Source: Candidatus Acidiferrales bacterium (GTDB taxonomy: Bacteria; Acidobacteriota; Terriglobia; Acidiferrales; UBA7541). Taken from it: DNA of 51,765 nt. Each line of letters begins with the position of its first letter. Position 1 is the stretch's first letter. The stretch is taken from NCBI GenBank assembly GCA_030037525.1, contig JASHRC010000175.1, positions 1 through 51,765 on the forward strand, in the 5' to 3' direction. Of this stretch, positions 42,339-51,713 are shown one piece after another. The notes beneath the pieces were generated by a model. The model saw only the letters and a list, made by a program, of their open reading frames with translations. It did not search any database and was not told the DNA's origin. Made by a program: the position numbers and the translations under genes.

Positions 42339-43124
42339 ATGAGTTATCGCACACTGACGTATCAGCAAGACGAGCTGGGAATCGCGACGATCGCGCTCGC
42401 ACTGCCTGAGAAGCGCAACGCCATCTCGTCGCAAATGATCAGCGATCTCCTCGGCGCGCTCGATCAGGCCGAACACGGCCCGACCCGCGTGGCGATTCTG
42501 ACGGGATCGGGCAAGGCCTTCTCAGCCGGGATGGATCTGGACGAACTCCAGAGCGTGGCAAAGCAGACGCCCGAGAAAAATCTGGAAGACGCGCGCCGCG
42601 TCACCCAGATGTTCTCGCGGCTTTACAGCTTTCCCAAACCGCTCATTGCCGCGGTCAACGGCTCCGCCATTGCCGGCGGATGCGGGATCGCTACCCTGGC
42701 GGATTTCACCATCTCCGTTCCCGAGGCAAAATTCGGGTACACGGAGGTCAAGCTGGGGTTTCTTCCCGCCATCGTGGCGGTTTTCTTGCGCCGCCGTTTG
42801 GGCGACAAACATCTGCGCGATCTGCTCCTGACGGGCCGCCTGATCAATGCCGCCGAAGCGCTTCGCATGGGCCTGATTACCGAAGTCGTGCCTGCCGAAG
42901 ACCTGATGACCCGGGCTCGCGAGATTGCCAAGATCTTGCTCGCAACAAGCCCCAGTGCCATCGCCCAGACCAAGAAACTACTATTGAGTTTCGATCACGC
43001 CGCGGTTCGCGCCGAACTGGAAGCCGCAATCAAAGCAAACGCTGACATTCGCTCCACCCCCGATTTTCGCGAGGGAGTCGCCGCATTCCTGGAAAAGCGC
43101 GCTCCAAAATGGGGCGAGGACTAG
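42339..43124 (+). CDS. Enoyl-CoA hydratase/isomerase family protein
   Basis: A 261-residue crotonase-fold enzyme. The oxyanion hole is formed by ILTGSGKAFSAGMDLDELQS and by KPLIAAVNGSAIAGGCGIAT; the catalytic Glu is in EAKFGYTEVKLGFLPAIVAV. The C-terminal helices (LLTGRLINAAEALRMGLITE) are typical. In this cluster it would hydrate 3-methylglutaconyl-CoA or a similar intermediate between the carboxylase and the lyase. It starts 18 bases after the lyase stop, in the same operon. Confidence 0.93.
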   Translation: MSYRTLTYQQDELGIATIALALPEKRNAISSQMISDLLGALDQAEHGPTRVAILTGSGKAFSAGMDLDELQSVAKQTPEKNLEDARRVTQMFSRLYSFPKPLIAAVNGSAIAGGCGIATLADFTISVPEAKFGYTEVKLGFLPAIVAVFLRRRLGDKHLRDLLLTGRLINAAEALRMGLITEVVPAEDLMTRAREIAKILLATSPSAIAQTKKLLLSFDHAAVRAELEAAIKANADIRSTPDFREGVAAFLEKRAPKWGED

Positions 43125-43131
43125 CTCCTCG

Positions 43132-43617
43132 ATGAATTCCCTGCCCGATTACGCCGACGCGCAGATTCGCGTGCGCTATGCCGAAACCGACCAGATGGGC
43201 GTGGTGTACCACTCGAACTATTTTGTATGGTTCGAAATCGGACGCGTGCAGTTTTGCCGCCAACTGGGTTTCGAATACAGGAAAATGGAAGCAGAAGATG
43301 ATAGCCACATCGTCGTCGTTCAGGCCTCCTGCCGTTACAAGCGCCCGGCCCGGTTTGATGATCTTCTGACGGTTCGGACGCGCGTCGCGCATTGGCAACG
43401 CCGTATGATCCGGTTTACCTACGAGGTTTTCCATCAGAGCTCGGGCGAACTTCTCGCGACCGGCGAAACGCTGCACGTGATCTGCGATCGCCTGGGTCGT
43501 CCGAAATCGTTGCCTGAGAAATATCGGGAATACTTCTCTGCCGTGGCCCGCCCAAGGGCTGCTCGACAAGCCCCAAACCTCGCACAAACGGGGGGAGCCG
43601 TCGATGGGCTCGATTGA
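43132..43617 (+). CDS. Hot-dog thioesterase (YbgC/FadM type)
   Basis: A 161-residue hot-dog-fold thioesterase. The motif RYAETDQMGVVYHSNYFVWF holds the catalytic Asp20 and the GVVYHSNY signature of 4-hydroxybenzoyl-CoA thioesterase-like enzymes. It hydrolyses short-chain acyl-CoA or acyl-ACP in the cytoplasm and may relieve CoA trapping in this acyl-CoA operon. Its end overlaps the start of hutH by 14 bases. Confidence 0.93.
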   Translation: MNSLPDYADAQIRVRYAETDQMGVVYHSNYFVWFEIGRVQFCRQLGFEYRKMEAEDDSHIVVVQASCRYKRPARFDDLLTVRTRVAHWQRRMIRFTYEVFHQSSGELLATGETLHVICDRLGRPKSLPEKYREYFSAVARPRAARQAPNLAQTGGAVDGLD

Positions 43618-45151
43618 TCCCGCCAAGACTGTTCGGATCGATGGCGAGCACCTGACGCTGGACGATCTGTTCCGCATCGTTTTCGAGCAAGCGGAAGCGG
43701 AACTTGCGCCGGCGGCGCGCGTGCGCATGGAGCGCTCCCGAGCCGTGATCGACCGTATCGTTAGAACCGAAACGCGCGTCTACGGCGTCAACACCGGTTT
43801 CGGAAAAATGGCCTCGGCGCGCATCTCACAGGACGAAATCCGACACCTGCAGCTCAATCTGGTGCGGAGCCATGCCTGTGGTGTGGGGCCCCCGCTCAGC
43901 GAGTTCTCTACCCGCGCCATGCTCGCCTTGCGAGCCAACACTATCGCCAAGGGGTTCTCCGGGGTCCGGCCGGTCGTCGTGGAAACGCTTCTCGCCATGC
44001 TCAATCGCGGCGTCCATCCCGTGATCCCCTCCCAGGGAAGCGTGGGCGCATCGGGCGACCTTGCGCCTCTGGCGCACCTGGCCCAGGTAGCCATCGGCGA
44101 GGGCGCTGCGATGTTCCAGGGGCGTCGCATGACTGGCGCGGACGCGCTCCGGGAAACAGGGATCACTCCGCTTGTGCTGGGCGCCAAGGAGGGTCTCGCG
44201 CTCCTCAATGGCACCCAAGCGATGCTCGCTCTTTTGGCCCTGGCGCTGCGCGAAGCAGAAAAGGCGCTTCAGACGGCAGATGTAGCGGCGGCCCTTTCGC
44301 TGGACGCCCTGCGCGGCAGTCCGGCGGCATTTGACGCGCGTATCGCCAGCGTGCGATCGCACCCGGGACAAGCGGTCACGGCACGCAACATCGAGAACCT
44401 CAATCGCGGCAGCGAAATCCGCGAGTCGCACCGCTCTCCGATCAACGATCCGCGCGTGCAAGACCCCTACAGCCTCCGCTGTGCTCCCCAAGTCCACGGC
44501 GCCGTGCGCGATTCGCTCGCCCAGGTTCGGGCGACCCTGGCCATTGAACTCAATAGCGCGACCGACAACCCGCTTGTTTTCGCAGAGGGCGAAGGCGATT
44601 CGGGAGAAGTGATCAGCGGAGGAAATTTCCATGGACAGCCGCTGGCAATCGCCGCGGATTACCTGGCGATCGCACTGGCGGCGCTTGCAGGAATCTCCGA
44701 GCGCCGCACCGAACAGATGACCAACCCCCAAACTAGCCAGCTTCCGGCGTTCCTGGTTCGTCAGGCCGGACTGAACTCGGGCTTTATGATTATGCAAGTC
44801 ACTGCAGCGGCCCTCGCGAGCGAACTGAAGGCATTGGCCACGCCCCATTCAGTCGACTCCATTCCTACTTCGGCCAACCAAGAGGATTATGTTTCGATGG
44901 GCATGGGCGCGGCACGCCGGCTCGAACCGATGCTTCGCAATCTGCGAAACATCTTGGCAATCGAACTGCTCGCAGCCTGCCAGGGCCTGGACTTTCTCGC
45001 TCCGCTCAAGTCAGGACCTCGAACACTCCAAGCCTATGAAATCGTCCGTTCCGTCTCTCCGCCGGTCGACACGGATCGATCGCTGTCGGCCGATATTGAA
45101 GTCGTGGCACGCTTGATCGCCGAGGGGGAATTCGCTCGCCTGCTGGGGTGA
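43604..45151 (+). CDS. hutH: Histidine ammonia-lyase
   Basis: A 515-residue lyase that converts histidine to urocanate and ammonia. The MIO electrophile forms from Ala149-Ser150-Gly151 in QGSVGASGDLAPLAHLA. RVYGVNTGFGKMA holds the catalytic Tyr60, and SHRSPINDPRVQDPYSLRCA, NSATDNPLVF and SANQEDYVSMGMGAARRLEP are conserved HAL blocks. The HAL-specific features (and not PAL or TAL) suggest histidine as substrate. Other hut genes (hutU, hutI) are not present, so the pathway is either scattered or the product has another use. It overlaps the thioesterase gene. Confidence 0.95.
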   Translation: MGSIDPAKTVRIDGEHLTLDDLFRIVFEQAEAELAPAARVRMERSRAVIDRIVRTETRVYGVNTGFGKMASARISQDEIRHLQLNLVRSHACGVGPPLSEFSTRAMLALRANTIAKGFSGVRPVVVETLLAMLNRGVHPVIPSQGSVGASGDLAPLAHLAQVAIGEGAAMFQGRRMTGADALRETGITPLVLGAKEGLALLNGTQAMLALLALALREAEKALQTADVAAALSLDALRGSPAAFDARIASVRSHPGQAVTARNIENLNRGSEIRESHRSPINDPRVQDPYSLRCAPQVHGAVRDSLAQVRATLAIELNSATDNPLVFAEGEGDSGEVISGGNFHGQPLAIAADYLAIALAALAGISERRTEQMTNPQTSQLPAFLVRQAGLNSGFMIMQVTAAALASELKALATPHSVDSIPTSANQEDYVSMGMGAARRLEPMLRNLRNILAIELLAACQGLDFLAPLKSGPRTLQAYEIVRSVSPPVDTDRSLSADIEVVARLIAEGEFARLLG

Positions 45152-45168
45152 CATTGAATCTCGTCGGC

Positions 45169-46200
45169 TCATCCGGCGAGCGCCTTTTGCAGGAATTTGC
45201 CGAATCGGTAGCCCGCAATGTGGCTGAAGGGCCATACGCCCATCGAATAGTGTCCGCAGGGCAGCGCGAGGTGCTCAAATTCGACTTGCTCCTCCCTCAA
45301 TTTGGCCAGCAGCTCAGCGGTCAGTTCCGGTTGAAAGGTCGGATCGTATCTCCCGGTGATCAGAAGGATTTTCTTTCCCGCTTGGCGCAGCTTCCCGATG
45401 TAGGGAAACGGGCTGATCGGCGACCAAAAACGCCGCAGTTCCTCAGGCCCGATCCCGGCCCGAGCCAACGGTGCCCACACCGTTCGCGTCGTCAATCCGC
45501 TCGCAACGACGTCGCCGAAGTAGGTCGAAGCATGTACAAACGCTCCGGCGCGCACGGCCGGCTCGTGGCACATGGCAACGAAGCCAATCGCCGAGCCAAT
45601 GCTCGTACCCAGCACACCCAGCCGCCCGTATCCCTCCCCTTCGAGCCAACGCAACGTGCACCGCACGTCGACGACCGCCTGCCGCGCGGCCTCGAGGGTC
45701 AACCCGATATTCGGGCCCACCAGATGATCGGCGCGGGGGTGTCCTGGAACCGCACGCCGGTCGTGGTAGGGCAAACTCATCTTGACGGCGGTGATGCCCA
45801 GGCGCTGGAGCCATCGGCAAACGTTCTGCTGCTCGTGCCAGCGCGCGTTCCACTGTGCCAGAACAACCGTTGCCGGACCCTTATGCTTCGCCGGAAACAG
45901 CTGAGCGTATACGTGATTGTTCTGCGCACACTGAGAAGCGATCGCACTCGTAAAACTCAGGACATTGTCGGTCAGGGTATAGTCGTCGGCAGGACTCGCC
46001 GCGTACCATTCATCGCTGCGCGCGATTGTTTCATTCACATAGCCCTGAAGAAACACGCGATGGCCTTGGCCGTTGGCGCTTCCTCCGATGCGATCGAGTC
46101 CCCAGGCAAACTCCATCGTCTGGCGACCCTGTTCTTGGTTGAACCGCATCTGCTCGTAGCGATGAACCTGCCTGTGGATCCAGGACGTCATGGAATGCAC
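45169..46200 (-). CDS. Alpha/beta hydrolase
   Basis: A 343-residue hydrolase. The nucleophile elbow is LGVLGTSIGSAIGF (GxSxG), the acid is probably the Asp of LLITGRYDPTFQPE, and the His is in LPCGHYSMGVWPFSH. The N-terminal 100 residues (ENVLSFTSAIASQ region) are cap-like and not typical of simple esterases; the HYSMGVWPFSHIAG end is shared by a family of acidobacterial and proteobacterial hydrolases of unknown substrate. No signal peptide is seen. It converges with hutH. Confidence 0.88.
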   Translation of the reverse strand: MHSMTSWIHRQVHRYEQMRFNQEQGRQTMEFAWGLDRIGGSANGQGHRVFLQGYVNETIARSDEWYAASPADDYTLTDNVLSFTSAIASQCAQNNHVYAQLFPAKHKGPATVVLAQWNARWHEQQNVCRWLQRLGITAVKMSLPYHDRRAVPGHPRADHLVGPNIGLTLEAARQAVVDVRCTLRWLEGEGYGRLGVLGTSIGSAIGFVAMCHEPAVRAGAFVHASTYFGDVVASGLTTRTVWAPLARAGIGPEELRRFWSPISPFPYIGKLRQAGKKILLITGRYDPTFQPELTAELLAKLREEQVEFEHLALPCGHYSMGVWPFSHIAGYRFGKFLQKALAG

Positions 46201-46221
46201 CAGTATATCGCCGATGAACCG

Positions 46222-46725
46222 CTAAAATCGGTGGGCAAGCGAGCGAAGGCGTCGGCCGGTAAGCCGCGTCAGCACCCAGGTCTTGTCCAATCGTGCTCCC
46301 AGGCGTTGGTAAAATTTGATCGAAGCGGTGTTCCAGTCAAGAACGATCCACTCCATCTGCTCGCATCCTGCCTTGGCCGCAGCCCGGGCCAGAGCCGTCA
46401 TCAGCGCCTTGCCTGCCCCCTTGCCCCTCTCCTCTGGCAGCACAAAGAGGTCCTCAATGAACAGCACAGGTCGGCACGTGAAACTTGAATAGGCGAAGTA
46501 ATAGAGTGCGTATCCGAGGACTCGTTTCCCGCTCTGGCAAAGCAGGCACTGGAAATATTTCCGGCGGCTGAAGCCGTGCCTGCGCAATCGCATCGCGCTC
46601 AAGCGCAAATAGGGGGTCAAGCGCTCGTACTTCGCCAGCTGACGAATCATGCCGGCAACGACTGCCATGTCGCGCGCCCGAGCACTTCGAATTCCGAAAG
46701 CCTTCGCTTGGACCATTCGCTTCAC
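46222..46725 (-). CDS. GNAT family N-acetyltransferase
   Basis: A 167-residue acetyltransferase. I start at the GTG at 46725 (AAAGGA 6 bases upstream), giving VKRMVQAKAFGIRSARARDM; the much longer frame overlaps the prepilin-peptidase region and has no homology. The acetyl-CoA motif is LFVLPEERGKGAGKALMTAL (Q/RxxGxG/A), followed by MEWIVLDWNTASIKFYQRLG. The layout (HxF..YFAYSSFTCRPVLFIED) resembles diamine N-acetyltransferase relatives, substrate uncertain. The alpha/beta hydrolase gene follows 21 bases downstream on the same strand. Confidence 0.9.
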   Translation of the reverse strand: MKRMVQAKAFGIRSARARDMAVVAGMIRQLAKYERLTPYLRLSAMRLRRHGFSRRKYFQCLLCQSGKRVLGYALYYFAYSSFTCRPVLFIEDLFVLPEERGKGAGKALMTALARAAAKAGCEQMEWIVLDWNTASIKFYQRLGARLDKTWVLTRLTGRRLRSLAHRF

Positions 46726-46905
46726 CGAAAATCCTTTGGTTTTCGAGCGCGCCCGAGTATAGCCGGGTCCATGCTCAAGACAAACAGGTCTCCCGAGGCC
46801 CCCGCCCTCACTCATTCTGAATTGACAGGCAAGATCTGTTAGCAGTCGGGCACTTCGAGCGGTCCGTCGCTTGAGGGTTGTTTCCGGATGTGGCAGATTC
46901 GATGA

Positions 46906-47829
46906 GTGATCCCTCCGCTGGTCGTCGACATCGCGGTTTTTGTGTTCGGACTGCTCCTTGGAAGCTTTCTGAACGTCTGTATCGTTCGAATTCCTGAGGC
47001 CAAGTCGATCGTCTTGCCGCCATCGGCCTGCCCCAAGTGCGGTGAGAAGATTCGCCCGTACGACAATATTCCCGTGGTGAGCTGGATCCTTCTTGGCGGC
47101 CGCTGCCGCCATTGCAAAGCAGGAATCTCGCCCATGTACCCGATCGTGGAGCTCCTGACCGGTCTGGTTTATTGGGGCTGCTACCGAGCGTTCGGCTTGA
47201 GGGTCGAAACGCTGAAGTGGGCCATCTTTTCATCCATCCTGATCGTGCTGGCATTTACCGACTTGCGCGACCGGATTCTGCCCGATGTTGTGAACTATAC
47301 GGGACTTGCGCTGGCGATCGCGCTCAGCCTGGCCACCAAGCCCGCCGACGGCTCCGCCTCCTGGCTCGCAGCTCACGCCTTCGGCGTGTCGCCACCCACA
47401 CCCCTACTGTCGCTTGCCGACGCACTCGTGGGAGCAGCAATCGGCGGCGGCGTTTTGTGGTTGGTTTCCGAGCTCTATTTCCGACTCCGCCATCGAGAAG
47501 GCATGGGCCTGGGAGACGTGAAGATGATGCTCATGGCGGGCGCCTTTCTAGGGCCCAGAAACACGTTTTTAATGATCCTGCTTGGTTCGCTGCTGGGCAG
47601 CATCATCGGTTTAGTGGTGATCGGCCTTCTCTACCTGGCAGGTTGGAAGAAAAACGTTGCCGTGCGGGGGAATCGAATGGGCCTGGGGGCAATACTGACG
47701 CTTCGGTGCGAGCTCGTACGGCGATATCAGTTGCCATTTGGAACCTACTTGGGAATCGCAGGACTGGTCGTGATCTTCCTGAGCAGCCCGGTCTCGAACT
47801 GGTACGAGTCGCTGCTGATGGGTCGATGA
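46906..47829 (+). CDS. Prepilin peptidase (A24 family)
   Basis: A 307-residue polytopic inner-membrane protease with N-methyltransferase domain. The N-terminal part has the zinc-binding CPKC..CRHC pairs (near residues 42-70), and DLRDRILPD (first catalytic Asp) with GMGLGDVKMMLMAG (second) follows. Length and order match PilD/GspO. It cleaves the leader of type IV pilins or pseudopilins and methylates the new N-terminus. No pilus genes are adjacent. The start is a GTG at 46906 with a weak ribosome site. Confidence 0.94.
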   Translation: MIPPLVVDIAVFVFGLLLGSFLNVCIVRIPEAKSIVLPPSACPKCGEKIRPYDNIPVVSWILLGGRCRHCKAGISPMYPIVELLTGLVYWGCYRAFGLRVETLKWAIFSSILIVLAFTDLRDRILPDVVNYTGLALAIALSLATKPADGSASWLAAHAFGVSPPTPLLSLADALVGAAIGGGVLWLVSELYFRLRHREGMGLGDVKMMLMAGAFLGPRNTFLMILLGSLLGSIIGLVVIGLLYLAGWKKNVAVRGNRMGLGAILTLRCELVRRYQLPFGTYLGIAGLVVIFLSSPVSNWYESLLMGR

Positions 47830-48052
47830 TCGAAATGCCGTCCTGGGCGACGATTTCGGGCACGATCGAGGGCCTGACCGTGAATCCCGGGCTGGCTAAC
47901 GGTCCCCCGGACCAGCCTAAGATCTTCGAGGATGCCAGCAGTATCGAAGCGGTTTCCGGTTACTTTTGCGGCAGGAGCGCCGGCCCTGGCTATTCCCTTC
48001 CACTGCGCCCACATCTACACTGATCTATAGGTACACGCGCGGAGGTTCAGTT

Positions 48053-48655
48053 ATGCGCACATTCGTCTGGTTGAGCGGGGTCGCTACGGCAGTGCTGCTC
48101 GTCTCCCCAGCGAGCAGCTGGACTCAGCAGAACGATCCACAATCCCAGGTACAGCCAGCGCCAGCCCCACAACAAGAATCCCTAGCCGAAGCTGCCCGCA
48201 AGGCACGCGAACAAAGGAAAGAGGCACCGAAGAGCGCCAAGACCTTCACGAACGACAATCTGCCGACTGAGGGCGGTATTTCAACGGTCGGCGAGAACGC
48301 CGGCACAGCCTCAACCGCCGCTTCGACCTCACCTGCCGCCCAACAGAAAGGCTCCCCCGGGGGCACACCCAATGACCAGAAGAGCTGGCGGGCACGGTTC
48401 GAGGAGCTGCGCCACAAGCTGGAACAAGATCAGGCCAATCTGGAGGTCATGCGGCGCGAACTGGGCGTTTTGAACACGCAGTATTACAGCGATCCTACCA
48501 AAACTATGCAGCAGGAGCTCACGCGCAGCGAAATCAACGATAAGACTTCCGATATCGATAAGATGCAGGCCCAGGTCGATGCCGACAAGCAGGCCATTGC
48601 CGATGCGGAAGACCAGCTCCGGAAATCCGGCGGCGATCCAGGCTGGGCTCGCTAG
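48053..48655 (+). CDS. Secreted coiled-coil protein
   Basis: A 200-residue exported protein. The ATG at 48053 follows GGAGG (7 bases) and gives a signal peptide (MRTFVWLSGVATAVLLVSPA); the longer frame to 47966 has no support. A Gln/Pro/Ala-rich linker precedes a C-terminal heptad region (RARFEELRHKLEQDQANLEV and DKMQAQVDADKQAIADAEDQ) that should form a coiled coil. The N-terminal LAEAARKAREQRKEAPKSAK pattern is frequent in acidobacterial periplasmic proteins. Function unknown. Confidence 0.82.
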   Translation: MRTFVWLSGVATAVLLVSPASSWTQQNDPQSQVQPAPAPQQESLAEAARKAREQRKEAPKSAKTFTNDNLPTEGGISTVGENAGTASTAASTSPAAQQKGSPGGTPNDQKSWRARFEELRHKLEQDQANLEVMRRELGVLNTQYYSDPTKTMQQELTRSEINDKTSDIDKMQAQVDADKQAIADAEDQLRKSGGDPGWAR

Positions 48656-48830
48656 ACGGAAAATCAGACCTGTCCCCCTGGCCGAGGACAGAGGCGGCTA
48701 GCGCATTGCAACGAGCTCCGATTACACTGGGCGCGCACGGCAATCGGAACCACAACCGGCGTTTCCTTCTTCTCCCAGCGAAAAAGCTAGCGGGCAGTTC
48801 AGGACAATTCGTTGCTCTTGCGCAATCTCC

Positions 48831-49982
48831 CTATGCCAACAATTGAATAAAAACTTCGTTCGATACCGTCAACCGGTCCGGCGCCAGGCGGATGCGCGTG
48901 CCTTCGCGCTCGATGAAGCCCAGCGACTCGAGGTGCGCAATTCGTTCGCGCAGCTGGGCCATGCGTCGAGGCAACTCGGGAGCAAAATCGCGCTCGATGG
49001 GCGCTAGGTCAATTCCTTCGAGCAAGCGCAGGCCGACGAAAAACTCTTCATCCAGCATCTGGATCGCCGTCAGCCCCTCGAATTGCTCGCCCGGCGAGCT
49101 CCCCTGTTCGATGCACGCCACGTAACGTGCCGGATCGTGCACATTGGCCCAGCGCATCATTCCATCAAACGAATGGGCTCCGGCGCCAAAGCCCAGGTAC
49201 GGCTCTCGGCGCCAATATTTCCCGTTGTGGCGCGACCTGTAACCCGGCAGCGCCCAATTCGAGATTTCATAGTGCTCGTAGCCCGATGCGGCGAGTCGCT
49301 GGCGAGCGATTTCATAGAAATCGGCGATCGTGTCGTCGTCTGGAATGGCTTGTGCGGAATAGCGGCTGCCGCCGGCGAGCGCTTCCCTGCCGAGACGGCT
49401 CCCTTCGTCAATTTCCAGCATATAGATCGATACGTGCTCGGGCCGGATGCTCACGAGCTCTTCGATCGACTTGTCCCAGGATGGGGGCGTTTGGTAGGGC
49501 AATCCGGCGATCAGGTCCATGTTGAGATTCCCGATTCCGGCTGCCCGCAGCGCCTCTGTCGCCCCAAGGATGTCTGCGCGTCGATGCCTCCGCCCGGCGG
49601 CCTGCAATTCCCGGTCAGCGAAAGACTGCGAGCCCAGGCTGATCCGATTGAATCCTGTTCCCACCCACAGGGCGGCCCTTTCCGAACTAACTGTCTCCGG
49701 GTCAGCCTCGAGCGTCGTTTCGAGCGGCTCTGCGCGGAACGAACGGCGGAGGGTGTCCAGGATTTTCCCGAGATCCGCTGGGTCAAGAAGGCTCGGAGTG
49801 CCTCCACCGACATACACCGTGTCGACCGAGGCGTGCGGTGATTCGCCAGCCTTGGCGATCTCGCGGCACACCGCCTCGCTGTAGGGTCCGTGACGGTCGC
49901 GCGACACCACGCCGGTGTGAAAATTGCAATAGGTACACTTCGTTTGGCAGAAGGGTACCTGAATGTAAATTCCGAGTGACAT
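48831..49982 (-). CDS. hemW: Radical SAM haem chaperone HemW
   Basis: A 383-residue radical SAM enzyme. I start at MSLGIYIQVPFCQTKCTYCN (49982), where the cluster motif CxxxCxxC is Cys12, Cys16, Cys19; the longer frame to 50297 is unsupported. Further motifs are YVGGGTPSLL, NRISLGSQSFADRELQAAGR and NLNMDLIAGLPYQTPPSW. The extra Cys residue after the CxxxCxxC triplet seen in coproporphyrinogen oxidase HemN is absent, so this is HemW, which inserts haem into target proteins, and not the oxidase. It is divergent from the ygfZ-like gene. Confidence 0.93.
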   Translation of the reverse strand: MSLGIYIQVPFCQTKCTYCNFHTGVVSRDRHGPYSEAVCREIAKAGESPHASVDTVYVGGGTPSLLDPADLGKILDTLRRSFRAEPLETTLEADPETVSSERAALWVGTGFNRISLGSQSFADRELQAAGRRHRRADILGATEALRAAGIGNLNMDLIAGLPYQTPPSWDKSIEELVSIRPEHVSIYMLEIDEGSRLGREALAGGSRYSAQAIPDDDTIADFYEIARQRLAASGYEHYEISNWALPGYRSRHNGKYWRREPYLGFGAGAHSFDGMMRWANVHDPARYVACIEQGSSPGEQFEGLTAIQMLDEEFFVGLRLLEGIDLAPIERDFAPELPRRMAQLRERIAHLESLGFIEREGTRIRLAPDRLTVSNEVFIQLLA

Positions 49983-50058
49983 CCGCTTCCAGCAAAAATC
50001 TAGCACAGTCGAACTCGTCGCGCATGCGCTACCGCGGTCAGAGGGAATCGGTCCTGGC

Positions 50059-51162
50059 ATGGAGGCCCATCTGCTAACATGGTGCCTGAAGGATCGCCAC
50101 TGGGCACGCACTTCCGTGATCACACCGCTATCTCGGCAGCATCGCGAGGCTGGCGCACAGCTCACCGAGTCGAGCAGTTGCAATCTGCCTGACATGTTCT
50201 CCGACTTTGAAAGGGAATACCGTGCTGCAAAGGAAAACGTCGCGATCTTCGACACCAACTGGCAGGCGATCTTTTTTCTTACCGGGCGCGATCGCACGAG
50301 CTACCTGCACGCAATTTCTTCACAAAATATTCGCGACCTGCCGGCCGGGGGAGGGGCGCTCGCGCTGTTGCTCAACCCGCAAGGGCACATTCTTGCAGAA
50401 CTTGAGGTATATGCCCTGCCAGAAAAGCTGCTGGCCCTTTCGAATGCTTCCTTCCGCGAACGGACCCTCGCGACTCTCAAGAAGTACATCATAGGCTCGC
50501 AGGTCGCGATCGATGATCAAACCGACCGGATGGGGAGCCTGGCGATCGAGGGCCCGCGTGCGGCAGAGGTGGTGAGAGAACTGGGCGCCGCGCTCGCTCC
50601 CTTACCTGAAATGTCCATGGTCGAGTCGGCGATCAAAGGGGCCCCTTGCTACTGGCTCAAGCGCTCCCACTTCGGGCAGTCCGGAGCCCAGCTGATCATC
50701 GGCCGCGAAAACCTCGCCGGCTGCTGGAAAGAGCTTCTTCGAGCGGTGCGTGCGCTCGGTGGCGAGCCAATCGGCATGCTGGTACTCAACGCCTTGCGCC
50801 TGGAGGCCGGTGTGCCTTGGTTTCCCGCCGATTTCAATGACTCGATGATCCCGCACGAAGCGGCGATTGAAACGACTCACATCAGCTTTAACAAGGGCTG
50901 CTACACAGGACAGGAGATTGTCGAGCGTGTCCGTTCGCGAGGCCACGTGAACCGCGGGCGCGTGCAGCTGAAATTCTCGACCGAAATGCCGCCCTCGCCC
51001 GGAACAAAGCTCCGCGCAAACGGGGCCGAAGTTGGCTACGTCACCAGCGCCGCATTCTCACCCGCGGCGGGCACAGCAATTGGGATGGGCTATGTGCGAA
51101 GGGAGCAGTTTCTCCCAGGAAGCATAGTGGAATTCGATCAGGGGACCGCTACGGTTTTGTAA
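50059..51162 (+). CDS. ygfZ: YgfZ/GcvT-like folate-binding protein, 5' end uncertain
   Basis: A frame of 367 codons with a GcvT/YgfZ fold. The K-G-C-Y-x-G-Q-E motif (SFNKGCYTGQEIVERVRSRG, about residue 275-290) defines YgfZ, which helps maintain iron-sulphur clusters using tetrahydrofolate. The first 35 residues in this frame are not family-like. In the next frame, an ATG at 50079 gives MVPEGSPLGTHFRDHTAISA, which would join to EAGAQLTESS of the main frame by a one-base shift near 50145. So the true start is probably 50079 with a frameshift, or the protein is translated from an internal ATG. The neighbour hemW is also a cofactor-maturation gene. Confidence 0.85.
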   Translation: MEAHLLTWCLKDRHWARTSVITPLSRQHREAGAQLTESSSCNLPDMFSDFEREYRAAKENVAIFDTNWQAIFFLTGRDRTSYLHAISSQNIRDLPAGGGALALLLNPQGHILAELEVYALPEKLLALSNASFRERTLATLKKYIIGSQVAIDDQTDRMGSLAIEGPRAAEVVRELGAALAPLPEMSMVESAIKGAPCYWLKRSHFGQSGAQLIIGRENLAGCWKELLRAVRALGGEPIGMLVLNALRLEAGVPWFPADFNDSMIPHEAAIETTHISFNKGCYTGQEIVERVRSRGHVNRGRVQLKFSTEMPPSPGTKLRANGAEVGYVTSAAFSPAAGTAIGMGYVRREQFLPGSIVEFDQGTATVL

Positions 51163-51167
51163 CACTG

Positions 51168-51713
51168 CTAGCTCTTGCTCAAATTCAGCGCACGAAGGAA
51201 GCTGCCCCGCTCCTTATCAATCTTTTTCTGAATCTGGAAGACAGCGTACAGCAGGGCCTCGGGCCGCGGCGGGCAGCCCGGCACATACACATCAATGGGG
51301 ATCACCTGGTTGACGCCCTGTACGACCGCGTAGTTATTAAACACGCCGCCCGATGTGGCGCATGCCCCCATCGAGATCGCCCACTTCGGCTCGGGCATCT
51401 GCGCATAGAGCTGCTTGATCACTGGCGCCATCTTTTGCGATACGCGCCCGGCGATGATCATCATGTCCGACTGGCGAGGCGAGCCGCGAAACACCTCGGC
51501 TCCAAAGCGGGAAATGTCATAGCGGGAAGCCGCCATCGACATCATCTCGATGGCACAGCAGGCAAGACCGAAAGACATCGGCCAGATCGAGCTGCGCCGC
51601 GCCCAGTTCACCACCTTGTCGAGCGAAGTGAAAAGAATCCCTTCGTCCTTCAGGAAATTCCCTTCTTCGCCGGGTTTTTCGAGCGTGACACCCCGTGCGA
51701 TCTCAACCGCCAT
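51168..51713 (-). CDS. nuoB: NADH-quinone oxidoreductase subunit B
   Basis: A 181-residue subunit of complex I carrying the last iron-sulphur cluster (N2). All four cysteine ligands are present: the adjacent Cys52-Cys53 in [10 protein letters not shown], Cys118 in GACATSGG and Cys147 in VPGCPPRPE. Further conserved parts are [20 protein letters not shown] and [23 protein letters not shown] site precedes the ATG. The gene is 3' to where nuoA would be expected, beyond the right edge; no nuoC follows on this side within the window, so the operon is split here or the genes are scattered. Confidence 0.96.
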   Translation of the reverse strand: MAVEIARGVTLEKPGEEGNFLKDEGILFTSLDKVVNWARRSSIWPMSFGLACCAIEMMSMAASRYDISRFGAEVFRGSPRQSDMMIIAGRVSQKMAPVIKQLYAQMPEPKWAISMGACATSGGVFNNYAVVQGVNQVIPIDVYVPGCPPRPEALLYAVFQIQKKIDKERGSFLRALNLSKS

